DNA of 64,000 bases from Frischella japonica (GTDB lineage Bacteria; Pseudomonadota; Gammaproteobacteria; Enterobacterales; Orbaceae), in NCBI RefSeq assembly GCF_014489845.1, contig NZ_JABURY010000006.1:124001-188000 (forward strand), in the 5' to 3' direction. The position numbers and the translations under genes were made by a program. Numbering within the stretch: the stretch's first letter is position 1; every line of letters starts with the position of its first letter. Shown piece by piece: positions 1 to 8,861 of the stretch. Under the pieces are notes generated by a model. That model did not search any database. It was not told the origin of the DNA and saw only the letters and a list, made by a program, of their open reading frames with translations.

Positions 1-188
1 ATGTTTGCCAGAATACAGGCAACAGCAACTGGATGAATTATATAAGGTTCGCCGCTGGCGCGAAATTGTCCATCATGAGCGCTATATGCAAATACATAAG
101 CTTCCCAGATTCGCTTAATTTGCTTACCGGGAAGATACGTTGTGATCAATTTTTCCAAAGGGGAAAAATATTGCATATCCGCAGACAT
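1..188 (-). CDS. spoT: SpoT, (p)ppGpp synthetase/hydrolase, N-terminal fragment
   Basis: Only the first 62 or so codons are in the window; the gene runs off the left edge. The peptide carries the segment HDGQFRASGEPYIIHPVAVA, the start of the RelA/SpoT HD hydrolase domain, where the first metal-binding histidine of the HD site lies. SpoT makes and degrades the stringent-response alarmone (p)ppGpp in the cytoplasm. It follows rpoZ with 22 bp between, the same gmk-rpoZ-spoT order as in E. coli. An ATG at 188 gives the longest start; a second ATG four codons later aligns better with the E. coli N-terminus, so the exact start is uncertain. Confidence 0.9.
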   Translation of the reverse strand, partial: MSADMQYFSPLEKLITTYLPGKQIKRIWEAYVFAYSAHDGQFRASGEPYIIHPVAVACILAN

Positions 189-210
189 TGTTTTGATACT
201 TTAATGCTGA

Positions 211-501
211 TTATTCGTAAGAAGATTCATCTTCAAAAAGAATAGTATCATGTAAAATAGAGCGGGTTTCAGTTTCTTTTTCTTGGCGAGCCTGATACTC
301 AGATGCATCAAGAATATTTTTGTTAATAAAACCTTCTTCAATTTCACGTAATGCAATAACGGTTTCTTTATCGTTTTCTTCAGAAACCAACGCGGCTTTA
401 CCTTCAGCCTGTAGTTGATGTGCGCGTCTTGCGGCGATTAAAACCAGATCAAATCGATTACCAATGATATCAACCGCATCTTGAACCGTTACACGTGCCA
501 T
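211..501 (-). CDS. rpoZ: RNA polymerase omega subunit
   Basis: A 96-residue protein starting [10 protein letters not shown] and containing [13 protein letters not shown] and [12 protein letters not shown], which match the omega subunit over its full length (E. coli has 91 residues). Omega binds the beta-prime subunit, helps RNA polymerase assembly and forms one of the (p)ppGpp binding sites, which fits its co-transcription with spoT. The acidic C-terminal tail is a few residues longer than in E. coli. It lies downstream of gmk with a 142-bp gap, so it may have its own promoter. Confidence 0.97.
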   Translation of the reverse strand: MARVTVQDAVDIIGNRFDLVLIAARRAHQLQAEGKAALVSEENDKETVIALREIEEGFINKNILDASEYQARQEKETETRSILHDTILFEDESSYE

Positions 502-643
502 GTTTACCCCTATATTTTTCCGAAATGTTAAAGATTTTCTTAACCTAATCTTTAATTTTACTGAATTTTAAAATAGATTGCTATGCTTATTTAATTGTTA
601 TCATTATTATATTTAACTTTTTAAAGAAAAATTTTCGTAAATT

Positions 644-1264
644 TTATTTAAGTAATTGATTTATAGTGTTTTTGTTGTTTATTTGTTGTTTCGTTGTTTT
701 CAAACTTTCAGCAATGATAATTGACGATAGTTGTTCCAAAGCAGTACTAAAATTTTCGTTAATAATTGTATAGTCATATTCAGCGTAATGTGACATTTCT
801 CTATGTGCCTTTTGCATACGTTTTTCGATCACTTCTAGCGAATCCTGACCACGTTTAAATAACCTTTTTTCTAGTTCGGTTATGGAAGGAGGCAGAATAA
901 AAATACTTTTAGCTTGAGGCATTTTTTCTCGAACTTGTCTAGCTCCTTGCCAATCAATATCCAGAAAAATATTAAATCCTTGCGCTAATTTTTGACTAAT
1001 AGCGGATTTAGACGTACCGTAGTAATTACCAAATACGGTAGCATGTTCAATAAAAGCATCTTGTTTTATTAATTTCTCAAACTCATCATTTTGAATGAAA
1101 TAATAGTGTTCCCCATTATTTTCACCAGGTCTTGGTGTACGTGTTGTATGTGAGATAGATACCATTGCTGGATGAGGATTAGATTGCATTAAATAAGCGT
1201 TAATTAAACTTGATTTTCCCGCACCACTTGGCGCTGAAATAATAAAAAGTGTTCCTGTAAACAT
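644..1264 (-). CDS. gmk: Guanylate kinase
   Basis: Phosphorylates GMP to GDP with ATP. The P-loop [10 protein letters not shown] lies near residue 10 of the proposed start, followed by the GMP-binding region ([11 protein letters not shown], then GEHYYF and FGNYYGTS) and DIDWQGA, as in all bacterial guanylate kinases. The open frame could start 13 codons earlier at 1303, but the ATG at 1264 (MFTGTLFII) aligns with the E. coli start, giving 206 residues against 207 in E. coli. No strong Shine-Dalgarno sequence is visible for either start. First gene of the gmk-rpoZ-spoT group. Confidence 0.96.
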   Translation of the reverse strand: MFTGTLFIISAPSGAGKSSLINAYLMQSNPHPAMVSISHTTRTPRPGENNGEHYYFIQNDEFEKLIKQDAFIEHATVFGNYYGTSKSAISQKLAQGFNIFLDIDWQGARQVREKMPQAKSIFILPPSITELEKRLFKRGQDSLEVIEKRMQKAHREMSHYAEYDYTIINENFSTALEQLSSIIIAESLKTTKQQINNKNTINQLLK

Positions 1265-1533
1265 TATATTTTCAATATCAATGAATTTGCATCTATTATT
1301 CATAAAAATGAGTAAAAAGAAAATAGAATAATGTAAAAAACAATCAATCGGTTGTGATAATTATTATTATTTTTACAACTACCTTGAGTGCTCACCAATT
1401 ATTGTGATTGTTCTAAGCTTAAGATTGAATATAAAAACAAATGTAAAGTGATATTTACTGTAAGGTCCAACTGCAAAATCCATTAACTTTATGATATCAT
1501 TACAAATATTGTTATTCTTCTTATTTTTCAACT

Positions 1534-3720
1534 ATGACCACAATTAAAGATATCGCTAAATTAGCTGGTGTTTCGCATGGTACTGTTTCCAATGTGTTAA
1601 ATGGGAGGGGAAATGTTAGTGTCAAGAAAATCAAATTAGTTGAAGAAGTCGCACAAAAGTTGGGATACCAATTAAATGTCCAAGCTAAAATATTAAAAGA
1701 AGGCTTTGCTAAAACGATATCGATAATTTTACCCAATGTAATAGCACAGCAATTTAGTTATCTTTATAACAAATTATTTATATCTTTAAATGAATTGGGA
1801 TATGAAACAACTATTTATCTAACCTATAATACCCAAGAACTTGAATTACAATTTATTCAAAAAATTGCCACGAAACGTGATTTAGCCATTATTACGGTTT
1901 CGTGCCTTGATAATGCCCAAGTCTATTATCAAAATTTAGCGATTCCTCGCGATAAGATTATCTTTGTTTATAATCGTCCAAAGTTAGCAGAAAAATTCAT
2001 TTCGCTCGATTTTAAACAAGCGGGAGAATTTATGGCAAAAGCTATTATGGCTAGAAACTATCATAATATTGGTCTATTAGTTGATGCTGAAAATAATACT
2101 TATGCTCATGTATTTAAGCAAAGCATGTTAGGCAAATTTAAACAGTCAAAATATCTAATTAATGTACATAATCAATTAAGCTCAAATTGTACAGAGTATA
2201 ATAAGGCTTTTGATTTTTTCAGGGATCCTGATATAAGATTTGATGCTATTGTTACTAGCGGAATTGAAAAGGCACATTATATTAAAAATGCATGCTATTT
2301 TGGTTCTCAGCAACATTGTCCGCCTATTTTTACACTGAGTGATAACTGTTATGCATATCGAGATGATTTTTACCAATATCAAATGCATTATGGGTTATTA
2401 AGCCAATCGATTGTCAATGTGATCGAAAATAAAAAATTATCACCTCCAATTGATAATAGTTATCGACTTTTAACCTCATTTAAGAGTATCAATAATATTG
2501 AAAAAGATACTATTAACGTATTAGTATTGCCAAGTCCAACTACCGAAATCGTAAAAAAATTATTACCTCATTTATATAAAAAAACCGGTGTTACCGTAAA
2601 TTTGATTATTAAATCGTTTGATGAGGTACATAAAATTCTGCATAATTTAGATAAATATCCCGAAATTGATGTTGTCCGGGTAGATATTGCTTGTTTTCCA
2701 TGGTTCGCTCATTCGGCTTTTAAACCGTTAACCAATCTCGATGTTAATCTTGAGCAGTGCTTATCTCAATACTCAACTTATATTGTTGAGCGTTTTAGTT
2801 ATATCAGCGGTGTCCCCTATGCAATACCCTTTGATCCAAGTATTCAAATGTTATTTTACCGGAAAGATATTTTTAATGATCCATTGGTTAAACGTTATTA
2901 TTTTGAAAAATATCGGCAACAGTTAATGGTCCCAACAACGTTTAGTCAATTTAATCAGCTGACTGAGTTTTTTAATCAATATTTCAACCCCGAATCACCG
3001 ATAAAATTTGGTAGTTGTGTAACATTAGGTAATCCAAAAATTTTAGCTTCGGAATTTTTGTTAAGATACTATGCTCATGGCGGTTCATTAGTCCAAAATG
3101 ATCATATTGAATTAAATAAAATTACTGCATTGATCACCTTACGTGAATTTGAAGAATTTATACACACCGCTAAGAATTTAGATGCTGATTGGTGGCTTGA
3201 ATCGGTTAAACAATTTGAACGTGGCAATATTGCTATGTTAATTGTCTATATGAATTTATTTTATGGTGTATTTAATCATCGTATTTTACCTCTTACTGGC
3301 TATGCAGCCGTACCCGATAATAAACCTTTATTAGGTGGTGGATCTTTATGCATGTCAAAATTTAGTGGAAAAGATAAAGCAGTTTCTGCATTTTTTAATT
3401 GGCTTTTCTCGTCAGAAATTAACGAACAGATCGCTTTGCTTAGCGGTTCAAGTTTTACGGATAATATTTCTATGAGTCAACAGGTCATGAATAATTATCC
3501 ATGGTTAAATATTGCTAAAACAAACTATCTTAATGGAATTCGAGAAAACTCGATTAATAATAAATTTTATTTAGATTTACCTCAAATAGAAAAAATTATT
3601 GGCCATCATCTTTTGTTATGGTCAAAACAACAATACGGTATTGAAGAAACAATAAATAATTTGAATATTGAGTTAGCTAAAAAAACCGGAGAATTATTAA
3701 ACTCGGGGCTAACAGTTTAG
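1534..3720 (+). CDS. LacI-family regulator fused to a solute-binding-protein (SBP_bac-like) domain
   Basis: A 728-residue chimera about twice the usual LacI length. Residues 2-50 are a LacI helix-turn-helix (TTIKDIAKLAGVSHGTVS, then the VLNGRG recognition segment). Residues about 58-310 look like the usual type I periplasmic-binding-like effector domain. Residues about 325-690 resemble a type II extracellular solute-binding protein of the sugar-ABC class (patterns such as GVPYAIPFDPSIQMLFYRKD, then GNIAMLIVYMNLF and LGGGSLCMSKFSGKDKAVSAFFNWL). No signal peptide precedes the fused domain, so it should act in the cytoplasm as a second ligand sensor. It is convergent to the MFS/metallo-hydrolase operon at 3951-6015, whose upstream region holds a LacI-type operator. 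The ligand is unknown; domain boundaries are by eye. Confidence 0.85.
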   Translation: MTTIKDIAKLAGVSHGTVSNVLNGRGNVSVKKIKLVEEVAQKLGYQLNVQAKILKEGFAKTISIILPNVIAQQFSYLYNKLFISLNELGYETTIYLTYNTQELELQFIQKIATKRDLAIITVSCLDNAQVYYQNLAIPRDKIIFVYNRPKLAEKFISLDFKQAGEFMAKAIMARNYHNIGLLVDAENNTYAHVFKQSMLGKFKQSKYLINVHNQLSSNCTEYNKAFDFFRDPDIRFDAIVTSGIEKAHYIKNACYFGSQQHCPPIFTLSDNCYAYRDDFYQYQMHYGLLSQSIVNVIENKKLSPPIDNSYRLLTSFKSINNIEKDTINVLVLPSPTTEIVKKLLPHLYKKTGVTVNLIIKSFDEVHKILHNLDKYPEIDVVRVDIACFPWFAHSAFKPLTNLDVNLEQCLSQYSTYIVERFSYISGVPYAIPFDPSIQMLFYRKDIFNDPLVKRYYFEKYRQQLMVPTTFSQFNQLTEFFNQYFNPESPIKFGSCVTLGNPKILASEFLLRYYAHGGSLVQNDHIELNKITALITLREFEEFIHTAKNLDADWWLESVKQFERGNIAMLIVYMNLFYGVFNHRILPLTGYAAVPDNKPLLGGGSLCMSKFSGKDKAVSAFFNWLFSSEINEQIALLSGSSFTDNISMSQQVMNNYPWLNIAKTNYLNGIRENSINNKFYLDLPQIEKIIGHHLLLWSKQQYGIEETINNLNIELAKKTGELLNSGLTV

Positions 3721-3803
3721 ATAGATTTCTAAATTAAAAAATAATTATTTGTTATTTTGAATGTTGTGATTGAATTTTATTGGCTAGAATATTTAAGATA
3801 AAA

Positions 3804-3838
3804 AAATTGCTAATAACCCATGAAATTATTAGCAATTT
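3804..3838 (-). terminator. Intrinsic terminator of the MFS/metallo-hydrolase operon
   Basis: A perfect 13-bp inverted repeat (AAATTGCTAATAA with its complement) around a 9-nt loop. On the minus strand it is followed by a run of seven T, which fits termination of the leftward operon ending at 3951. It may also stop rightward transcription from the regulator gene ending at 3720. Confidence 0.75.
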
Positions 3839-3854
3839 GAGTCACATTCCCTGT

Positions 3855-3921
3855 AATTAGAAAATTATTATTATTATTTTGATATTATTTTATTATTATT
3901 GTTGTTTTATTATTGTTGTAT
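3855..3921. repeat. TTATTATT low-complexity tract
   Basis: A stretch made almost only of ATT/TTG triplets between two convergent genes. It has no coding capacity and is best read as simple AT-rich sequence. Confidence 0.6.
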
Positions 3922-3950
3922 TCCCTCTCCCTTCATCATTATATTAAAGC

Positions 3951-5171
3951 TTATTGATTTGTTTTTTTCGCTAATACATCTTTGTCATTAAAGAAAATCC
4001 AGAAACCTACTGCTACTACTGCGGCAACGACTGCTGGATAGATCCAAAATTCCTGCCATTGAACGGCGGCTTGTGGCATTGTTTCTTCTGTAACAATACG
4101 GTTATTAATAAACCCACATACAGAGGCAGCCATAAAAACACCGAATCCATTTGAAACAATAAAGCGTAATCCTTGAGCTTGGGCTTTTATATCTGTGCTA
4201 GCTTTTCTATCGATATAGATGTCACCTGCGGTGAAAAAGAAATCCCAGCAAAGACCTTGTAGTAATAGTGCCCCAATAACATAATATAAATAATTTTCCG
4301 ATACAGCTGCTTCAGAGAGCATTAGACAGCGGATAATCCAACTAATGGCGCCAAATAAAATGACTTTTTTAAACCCAAATTTGCTCAAAATAAATGCTAA
4401 GAAGACCATAAAAATAACTTCTGTAGCAGTCGCAATTTGCATCATTGATGCTGGATCAATTTGTAAAACTGGAAAATAGACAGGAAGATAAGCACTATAA
4501 GCGGTTTTAGATATCATTAATATAAATGTTGAAAACATAAAAACTGAGAAGTATTTATCTTTAAATAAAGATAATGCATCTAAGCATAGGATTTCTCGCA
4601 TTGAAATCGTTTTGTTTTTAGCCGCTGGGGGTGTATTAGGTAAAGTAAAACAATAAATGCCATAAATGATTGAGGCACCAGCAGCCAAAATAAAGGTGTT
4701 AGTTGTTTTTGTGATATTAAGGACTTTGTCACCCATTAAAAAGCCTACCGTCATAAAACCAATAGTTCCAAACACACGCACAATCGGGAACCATTTTACA
4801 CCATCAATATGCCTAAAACTTACACTGTTTGCCAGCGCGGTAGTCGGATAGAATAATAGACCGACTAAAAAAATCATAATTAAAAAACCAACTTCATTAT
4901 GTTCATGAATAAACATAGGAATTGAAAAAAGTATTCCGGCGTTTAATAAATGTAAGATACCCATTACTTTTTGCGAAGCAAAAAATCTATCAGCAATCAT
5001 TCCTACAAAAAGAGGAGAAATAATAGTAGCTACACCCAACATTGAATAGGTTGAACCCACTATTTCTTTTAAACTGTAAGCGGCAAGGACTGCCCCAATT
5101 ACCATATTCCATGCACCTTGCACAAAATATTGCAAAAACATCATGACTAATAAGCGGGGTAATTTAAACAT
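3951..5171 (-). CDS. MFS transporter, nucleoside:H+ symporter (NupG/XapB/YegT) family
   Basis: A 406-residue, very hydrophobic protein with about 12 predicted membrane spans and no signal peptide. Segments such as GVATIISPLFVGMIADR, IVRVFGTIGFM, ILCLDALSLFKDKYF and GLCWDFFFTAGDIYIDRK follow the layout of E. coli NupG, placing it in the nucleoside:H+ symporter branch of the major facilitator superfamily. Inner-membrane, proton-driven uptake of a nucleoside, or of a sugar-like compound, is the likely role; substrate cannot be read from sequence. It starts 16 bp after the metallo-hydrolase gene, with an AAGGAAA ribosome site, so the two are an operon. Confidence 0.85.
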   Translation of the reverse strand: MFKLPRLLVMMFLQYFVQGAWNMVIGAVLAAYSLKEIVGSTYSMLGVATIISPLFVGMIADRFFASQKVMGILHLLNAGILFSIPMFIHEHNEVGFLIMIFLVGLLFYPTTALANSVSFRHIDGVKWFPIVRVFGTIGFMTVGFLMGDKVLNITKTTNTFILAAGASIIYGIYCFTLPNTPPAAKNKTISMREILCLDALSLFKDKYFSVFMFSTFILMISKTAYSAYLPVYFPVLQIDPASMMQIATATEVIFMVFLAFILSKFGFKKVILFGAISWIIRCLMLSEAAVSENYLYYVIGALLLQGLCWDFFFTAGDIYIDRKASTDIKAQAQGLRFIVSNGFGVFMAASVCGFINNRIVTEETMPQAAVQWQEFWIYPAVVAAVVAVGFWIFFNDKDVLAKKTNQ

Positions 5172-5187
5172 TATTTATATTTCCTTT

Positions 5188-6015
5188 TTAGACCATTTTT
5201 ATTAAGCCATCATAGGCAACTTCAATTTTATATGGTTTAAATATTTCAACTAATTCATCATGCATAAACCCACAGCTATGAGAATGATGAGATGTTATCA
5301 ATTGTGTTTGTTCATGGAAAATATTCTCACTAAGCATTCTTTTTTGTGCAGCTAACACAGTTTCAATACTCATATGATTATCTGTTCTATCATTTTGTCG
5401 GTAGCCATAGGTGCATTCAAATACAGCTAAATCTGGCTGTATACCACTATCTTTTAACCACTGCCATGTTAGCTCAGGAAAATATCCTGAATCGTGTCCA
5501 TATAATATGGTTTTTCCACATTTTTCAATTAAATAAATATAACAAAACTCCCACTTAGCATGGTTAGCTAATAAAGGTGTAATTCGGTATCCACTTGATG
5601 TTGTTACTGTTTGAAATGGTACGATTAAATTAAATACAAAACGTTCACTACTATATTCAGGTAATACATGTAAGCAACCATTAATCGCAACATCGTTTCC
5701 ATAAATATATAATGGATGGGTAATGTTAAACCCAAAATTAATCATACGACTATATAAATCACCAACATTAAAATGATCGGGGTGTGTATGCGTAAAGATT
5801 AAATCTTTTATTTTTGTTACATCAATGTTTTCGCGCATTACTTGATAACTAAATTCAGGGGCAAAATCAATCTGCATAAGATCATCAATAATAACAGAAC
5901 TTCGTGTTCTTACATCCTTACCTTTTTGGACACGTGTTTTTTCACATATTTCACATTTACAAAAAGGATTAGGAATACCTTCTGATGCAGCGGTTCCAAG
6001 AAATTGGATCTTCAT
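5188..6015 (-). CDS. PhnP-like MBL-fold phosphodiesterase
   Basis: A 275-residue metallo-beta-lactamase-fold protein with the features of PhnP: an N-terminal structural-zinc motif CKCEIC (residues 19-24), the catalytic HTHPDH motif (76-81), a later NH, GHDSGY and a C-terminal SHHSHS. PhnP opens 5-phosphoribosyl 1,2-cyclic phosphate in phosphonate degradation and also acts on cyclic nucleotides, but no other phn genes are here. Being first in an operon with a nucleoside-symporter-family transporter, it more likely processes an imported cyclic or diester phosphate compound; this is inference. The 65-bp upstream region contains a LacI-type operator. Confidence 0.8.
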   Translation of the reverse strand: MKIQFLGTAASEGIPNPFCKCEICEKTRVQKGKDVRTRSSVIIDDLMQIDFAPEFSYQVMRENIDVTKIKDLIFTHTHPDHFNVGDLYSRMINFGFNITHPLYIYGNDVAINGCLHVLPEYSSERFVFNLIVPFQTVTTSSGYRITPLLANHAKWEFCYIYLIEKCGKTILYGHDSGYFPELTWQWLKDSGIQPDLAVFECTYGYRQNDRTDNHMSIETVLAAQKRMLSENIFHEQTQLITSHHSHSCGFMHDELVEIFKPYKIEVAYDGLIKMV

Positions 6016-6079
6016 TTTTATCTGAACACCTAAATTTATTCGATTAACTATTTGTTATTCTATACTATTTTTTTTTATA

Positions 6080-6093
6080 TTGGAACGTTTCAA
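6080..6093. promoter_or_regulatory. LacI/GalR-family operator palindrome
   Basis: TTGGAACGTTTCAA is a 14-bp palindrome centred on AACGTT with a single asymmetric pair. This is the typical form of LacI/GalR-family operators (central CG, flanking TTGAAA-like half sites). It lies 65 bp upstream of the metallo-hydrolase start and overlaps AT-rich promoter-like sequence (TATAAA on the minus strand immediately downstream). The neighbouring LacI-type regulator at 1534-3720 is the obvious candidate to bind it; no copy was found upstream of that regulator. Confidence 0.65.
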
Positions 6094-6263
6094 TTTAAAA
6101 AAAATTAATTTCCTAAATCATAAATTTCGACGATGTTTTTTTAAATTGTATTATTCAAAAAAATTATTGAAATAAAAATGGACATTGTTCTATTACCATG
6201 TGATTTGAATAAAATGGCGAAGTTTTTACTTTTTATAATTGGGAAGGATTTTGAGGTAGATGA

Positions 6264-6300
6264 AACGAAAATATTAAGCTATTAAATATTTTCGTTTTTT
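6264..6300. terminator. Hairpin with T-run downstream of ttcA
   Basis: A 12-bp inverted repeat (AACGAAAATATT and complement) with a 9-nt loop, followed on the plus strand by TTTT. It sits 25 bp past the ttcA stop codon, so it probably acts as a ttcA terminator although the T-run is stronger on the other strand. Confidence 0.6.
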
Positions 6301-6324
6301 AATCGGTACTAATTTAAAATTAGG

Positions 6325-7215
6325 TTAGACTTCTTTCCATAAAATCATTGCTTCGGATGAAATTTCGCTCGCATCAAAACTATTAATGGGGAGCGTTTCT
6401 TCATCAAAGGCAATATCACCACCATCGATAATTTTGTCACCTTTTTTAATTTCTTTGAAATCAAATACTTTAGTGTCACATAAATGAGAAAGGGTAATAT
6501 TTTGAGTTGCTCTAAACATGGTTTCAATGCGACCAGGGAATTTTTTATCCCATTGCGTTAGCATATCTTTAATCACTTTGCGTTGTAAATTAGGTTGAGA
6601 ACCACATAAATTGCATGGAATGATTGGGAAGTTTTTTAACTCTGCGTATTTGGCAATATCTTTTTCTTTACAATAAGCCAAAGGACGGATCACAATATGT
6701 TCACCAGTGTCATTCATTAGTTTTGGTGGCATTGCTTTCATTTTTCCACCATAAAACATATTAAGAAATAATGTTTCTAAAATATCATCGCGGTGATGAC
6801 CGAGGGCAATTTTAGTCGCCCCAATTTCGCTTGCAGTACGGTATAAAATACCCCGTCGCAATCGTGAGCAAAGCGAACAAGTGGTTTTACCTTCTGGGAT
6901 CTTTTCTTTTACAATACCATAAGTATTTTCACTTACAATTTTATATTCGATACCTAAAGAAGAAAGGTATTGTGGTAAAACATGTTCAGGGAAGCCTGGT
7001 TGTTTTTGATCAAGATTTACTGCTACTAGCTCAAATTCGATGGGGGCGCTGATCTTAAGGTTGATAAGAATATCAAGCAAGGTATAACTGTCTTTACCTC
7101 CTGATAGGCAAACCATGATACGGTCACCATCTTCGATCATATTAAAATCGGTAATTGCTTCACCAACTTGACGTCTTAAGCGTTTATGTAATTTATTTTG
7201 ATTGTAGGTTTTCAT
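6325..7215 (-). CDS. ttcA: tRNA 2-thiocytidine(32) synthetase TtcA
   Basis: ATP- and [Fe-S]-dependent thiolation of cytidine 32 in certain tRNAs. The 296-residue protein has the PP-loop SGGKDS, the CSLC and CNLC cysteine pairs that hold the iron-sulphur cluster and [19 protein letters not shown], matching E. coli TtcA throughout. The C-terminus is somewhat shorter than in E. coli (311 residues). It stands alone; neighbours give no further functional hint. Confidence 0.96.
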   Translation of the reverse strand: MKTYNQNKLHKRLRRQVGEAITDFNMIEDGDRIMVCLSGGKDSYTLLDILINLKISAPIEFELVAVNLDQKQPGFPEHVLPQYLSSLGIEYKIVSENTYGIVKEKIPEGKTTCSLCSRLRRGILYRTASEIGATKIALGHHRDDILETLFLNMFYGGKMKAMPPKLMNDTGEHIVIRPLAYCKEKDIAKYAELKNFPIIPCNLCGSQPNLQRKVIKDMLTQWDKKFPGRIETMFRATQNITLSHLCDTKVFDFKEIKKGDKIIDGGDIAFDEETLPINSFDASEISSEAMILWKEV

Positions 7216-7499
7216 TAAAATAGACTTTATTAATAAATAATGAATTTGGATAAAAAAGATAATTGGTTAATATCTGTACTAAATTTTGCTGACATCCGTT
7301 GAAACTCTAATAGTTAATTTTAAAAAGTATCGTTAAAGGAAAACTATGATTTATATCAAGTTAAATTGATTGCTTAGTGATGTAAATAGTTACTCTATCT
7401 TAAAGCAAAATTTATTAGGAATATGATCACAAGAGCTAACCTATAATATGATTCAAAAGTAAATTAAACAGTAAAAAGTAATACAACGGATATCTCTTA

Positions 7500-8072
7500 T
7501 TAATCAGCTCGACTCATGAAACGACGTTCGACAACATGAATCTTTATTTTTTCACCATTGTTGATATATTCAGGAACTTGCACGGTTAGGCCAGTTGTGA
7601 GTTTAGCTGGCTTGGTTCGAGCACTAGCTGAAGCACCTTTAATACCGGGATTGGTTTCGATGATTTGTAACTCAACGGTTTGTGGCAATTCTAGAGCAAT
7701 AATTTGACCATCTACTGTTAATACTTGAATACCTGGAATGCCACCTTCAGGAATAAACAATAATTCATCTTCTATTTGATCTTGTTTAAATGAATAAGGT
7801 GTAAAGTCTTCATCATCCATAAAAACATATTCATCACCATCAATATAAGAAAAAGTAACTGGTCGACGACTTAATTCGATTGTGTCTAAAATATCATCAC
7901 CTTTGAAGCGTTCTTCAACTTTTAAACCTGTTTTTACGTCAGAGAAACGCATTTTATATAGTGTACTCGCGCCACGAGCGCTAGGACTTTGCACTTCAAT
8001 ATCTTTAACTAAAAGTAATTTTCCATTATAGCTGATCGCATCGCCGCGTTTTACTTCATTTGCTTTTGCCAT
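7500..8072 (-). CDS. efpL: EF-P-like translation factor EfpL (YeiP)
   Basis: A 190-residue EF-P family protein. It matches E. coli YeiP/EfpL rather than EF-P itself: [12 protein letters not shown]-like start, then SPSARGAS, with Arg33 in place of the modified lysine of EF-P, and [15 protein letters not shown] and [14 protein letters not shown]. EfpL binds stalled ribosomes between the P and E sites and relieves arrest at proline and some other motifs. The gene has its own ATG with a GGGAA element upstream and appears monocistronic. Confidence 0.94.
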   Translation of the reverse strand: MAKANEVKRGDAISYNGKLLLVKDIEVQSPSARGASTLYKMRFSDVKTGLKVEERFKGDDILDTIELSRRPVTFSYIDGDEYVFMDDEDFTPYSFKQDQIEDELLFIPEGGIPGIQVLTVDGQIIALELPQTVELQIIETNPGIKGASASARTKPAKLTTGLTVQVPEYINNGEKIKIHVVERRFMSRAD

Positions 8073-8861
8073 GATTCAGTTTTTCCCGTTTTGTAATAAA
8101 CTTCTATTAATCTAAAGACGGCTATTTTAGCGCTAACTTGCTATGATAACCAATCATTTTCTTAAATAGGATTGTTAATGAAGCCGCCTCTTTTAATGTC
8201 TCACAATCATTGTGGTACTGGTTTGATTGTGCCAGCAATTAACCCTAACAATAGCGAGTAAACAAGTGGGAATGGCGATAATTATTTGGGTTGAGCAGAA
8301 TTGTTGACGCTAATTTGTTCAATTCTCTGTTATCTATTTTAGCGAATAATCTAATTTAATCGATAAACACGTTTATTCTACTAAGGCGTTGGAAATTATT
8401 CTAACTTATAACTATCTAAAAAATAGCCATTCAATTGTTTTTAACGACGGTAAAGAGGCAAAAGTGTTAAAAGTTAAATGGTTATATCAGTTTTTTTATT
8501 AATATACCCAGCTTATTTAAGCTAGCTATTATTTTATAAGTTATTCCAGTGCTATAGGAACAATAATGAATTATCCTAATATTATCAAAAAGCTACTATC
8601 CAAATTTCGGCTTAATATTTAAGTCAATAAAATTGGTAAAACGAAAGACCATTTTTTACTCAAATTAGGTGATTTAAAGCCAATGCCAAATTTACTGTAA
8701 TGACAAGCAGGAACTATCAAGCAAATTATCAAATGTTAAGCAAATTACTTGTTAATGAGTATTGGTTCTATTTAATAGAATTAGTTAATTATTAGAATTA
8801 TTTATCTCGTAATAGTAAATTTTTGCTACACTTTGTTAAATTTTTTTATATTTTATCGGTT
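8073..8861. other. Gene-free stretch between efpL and lysP
   Basis: Nearly 800 bp of AT-rich DNA with stops in all frames. I see no lysine riboswitch signature, no hairpin with a clean T-run and no recognisable gene remnant; it must contain the divergent efpL and lysP promoters. Confidence 0.5.

Larger units (their letters stand above)
6016..6324. other. Intergenic region: operator/promoter of the hydrolase-MFS operon and a terminator
   Basis: Holds the LacI-type palindrome at 6080-6093 and a hairpin at 6264-6298. The rest is AT-rich with no coding frame. Confidence 0.7.

Noticed and set aside
33-245. 70-codon rightward frame at the left edge
   Set aside because: Antisense to spoT and rpoZ; the minus-strand reading gives the SpoT N-terminus.
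3855-3921. TTATTATT tract as a designed repeat or CRISPR-like array
   Set aside because: Imperfect short AT triplets without conserved unit and spacer; simple low-complexity DNA.
8073-8861. Lysine riboswitch or leader upstream of lysP
   Set aside because: No L-box core or clear terminator precedes lysP in this gap.
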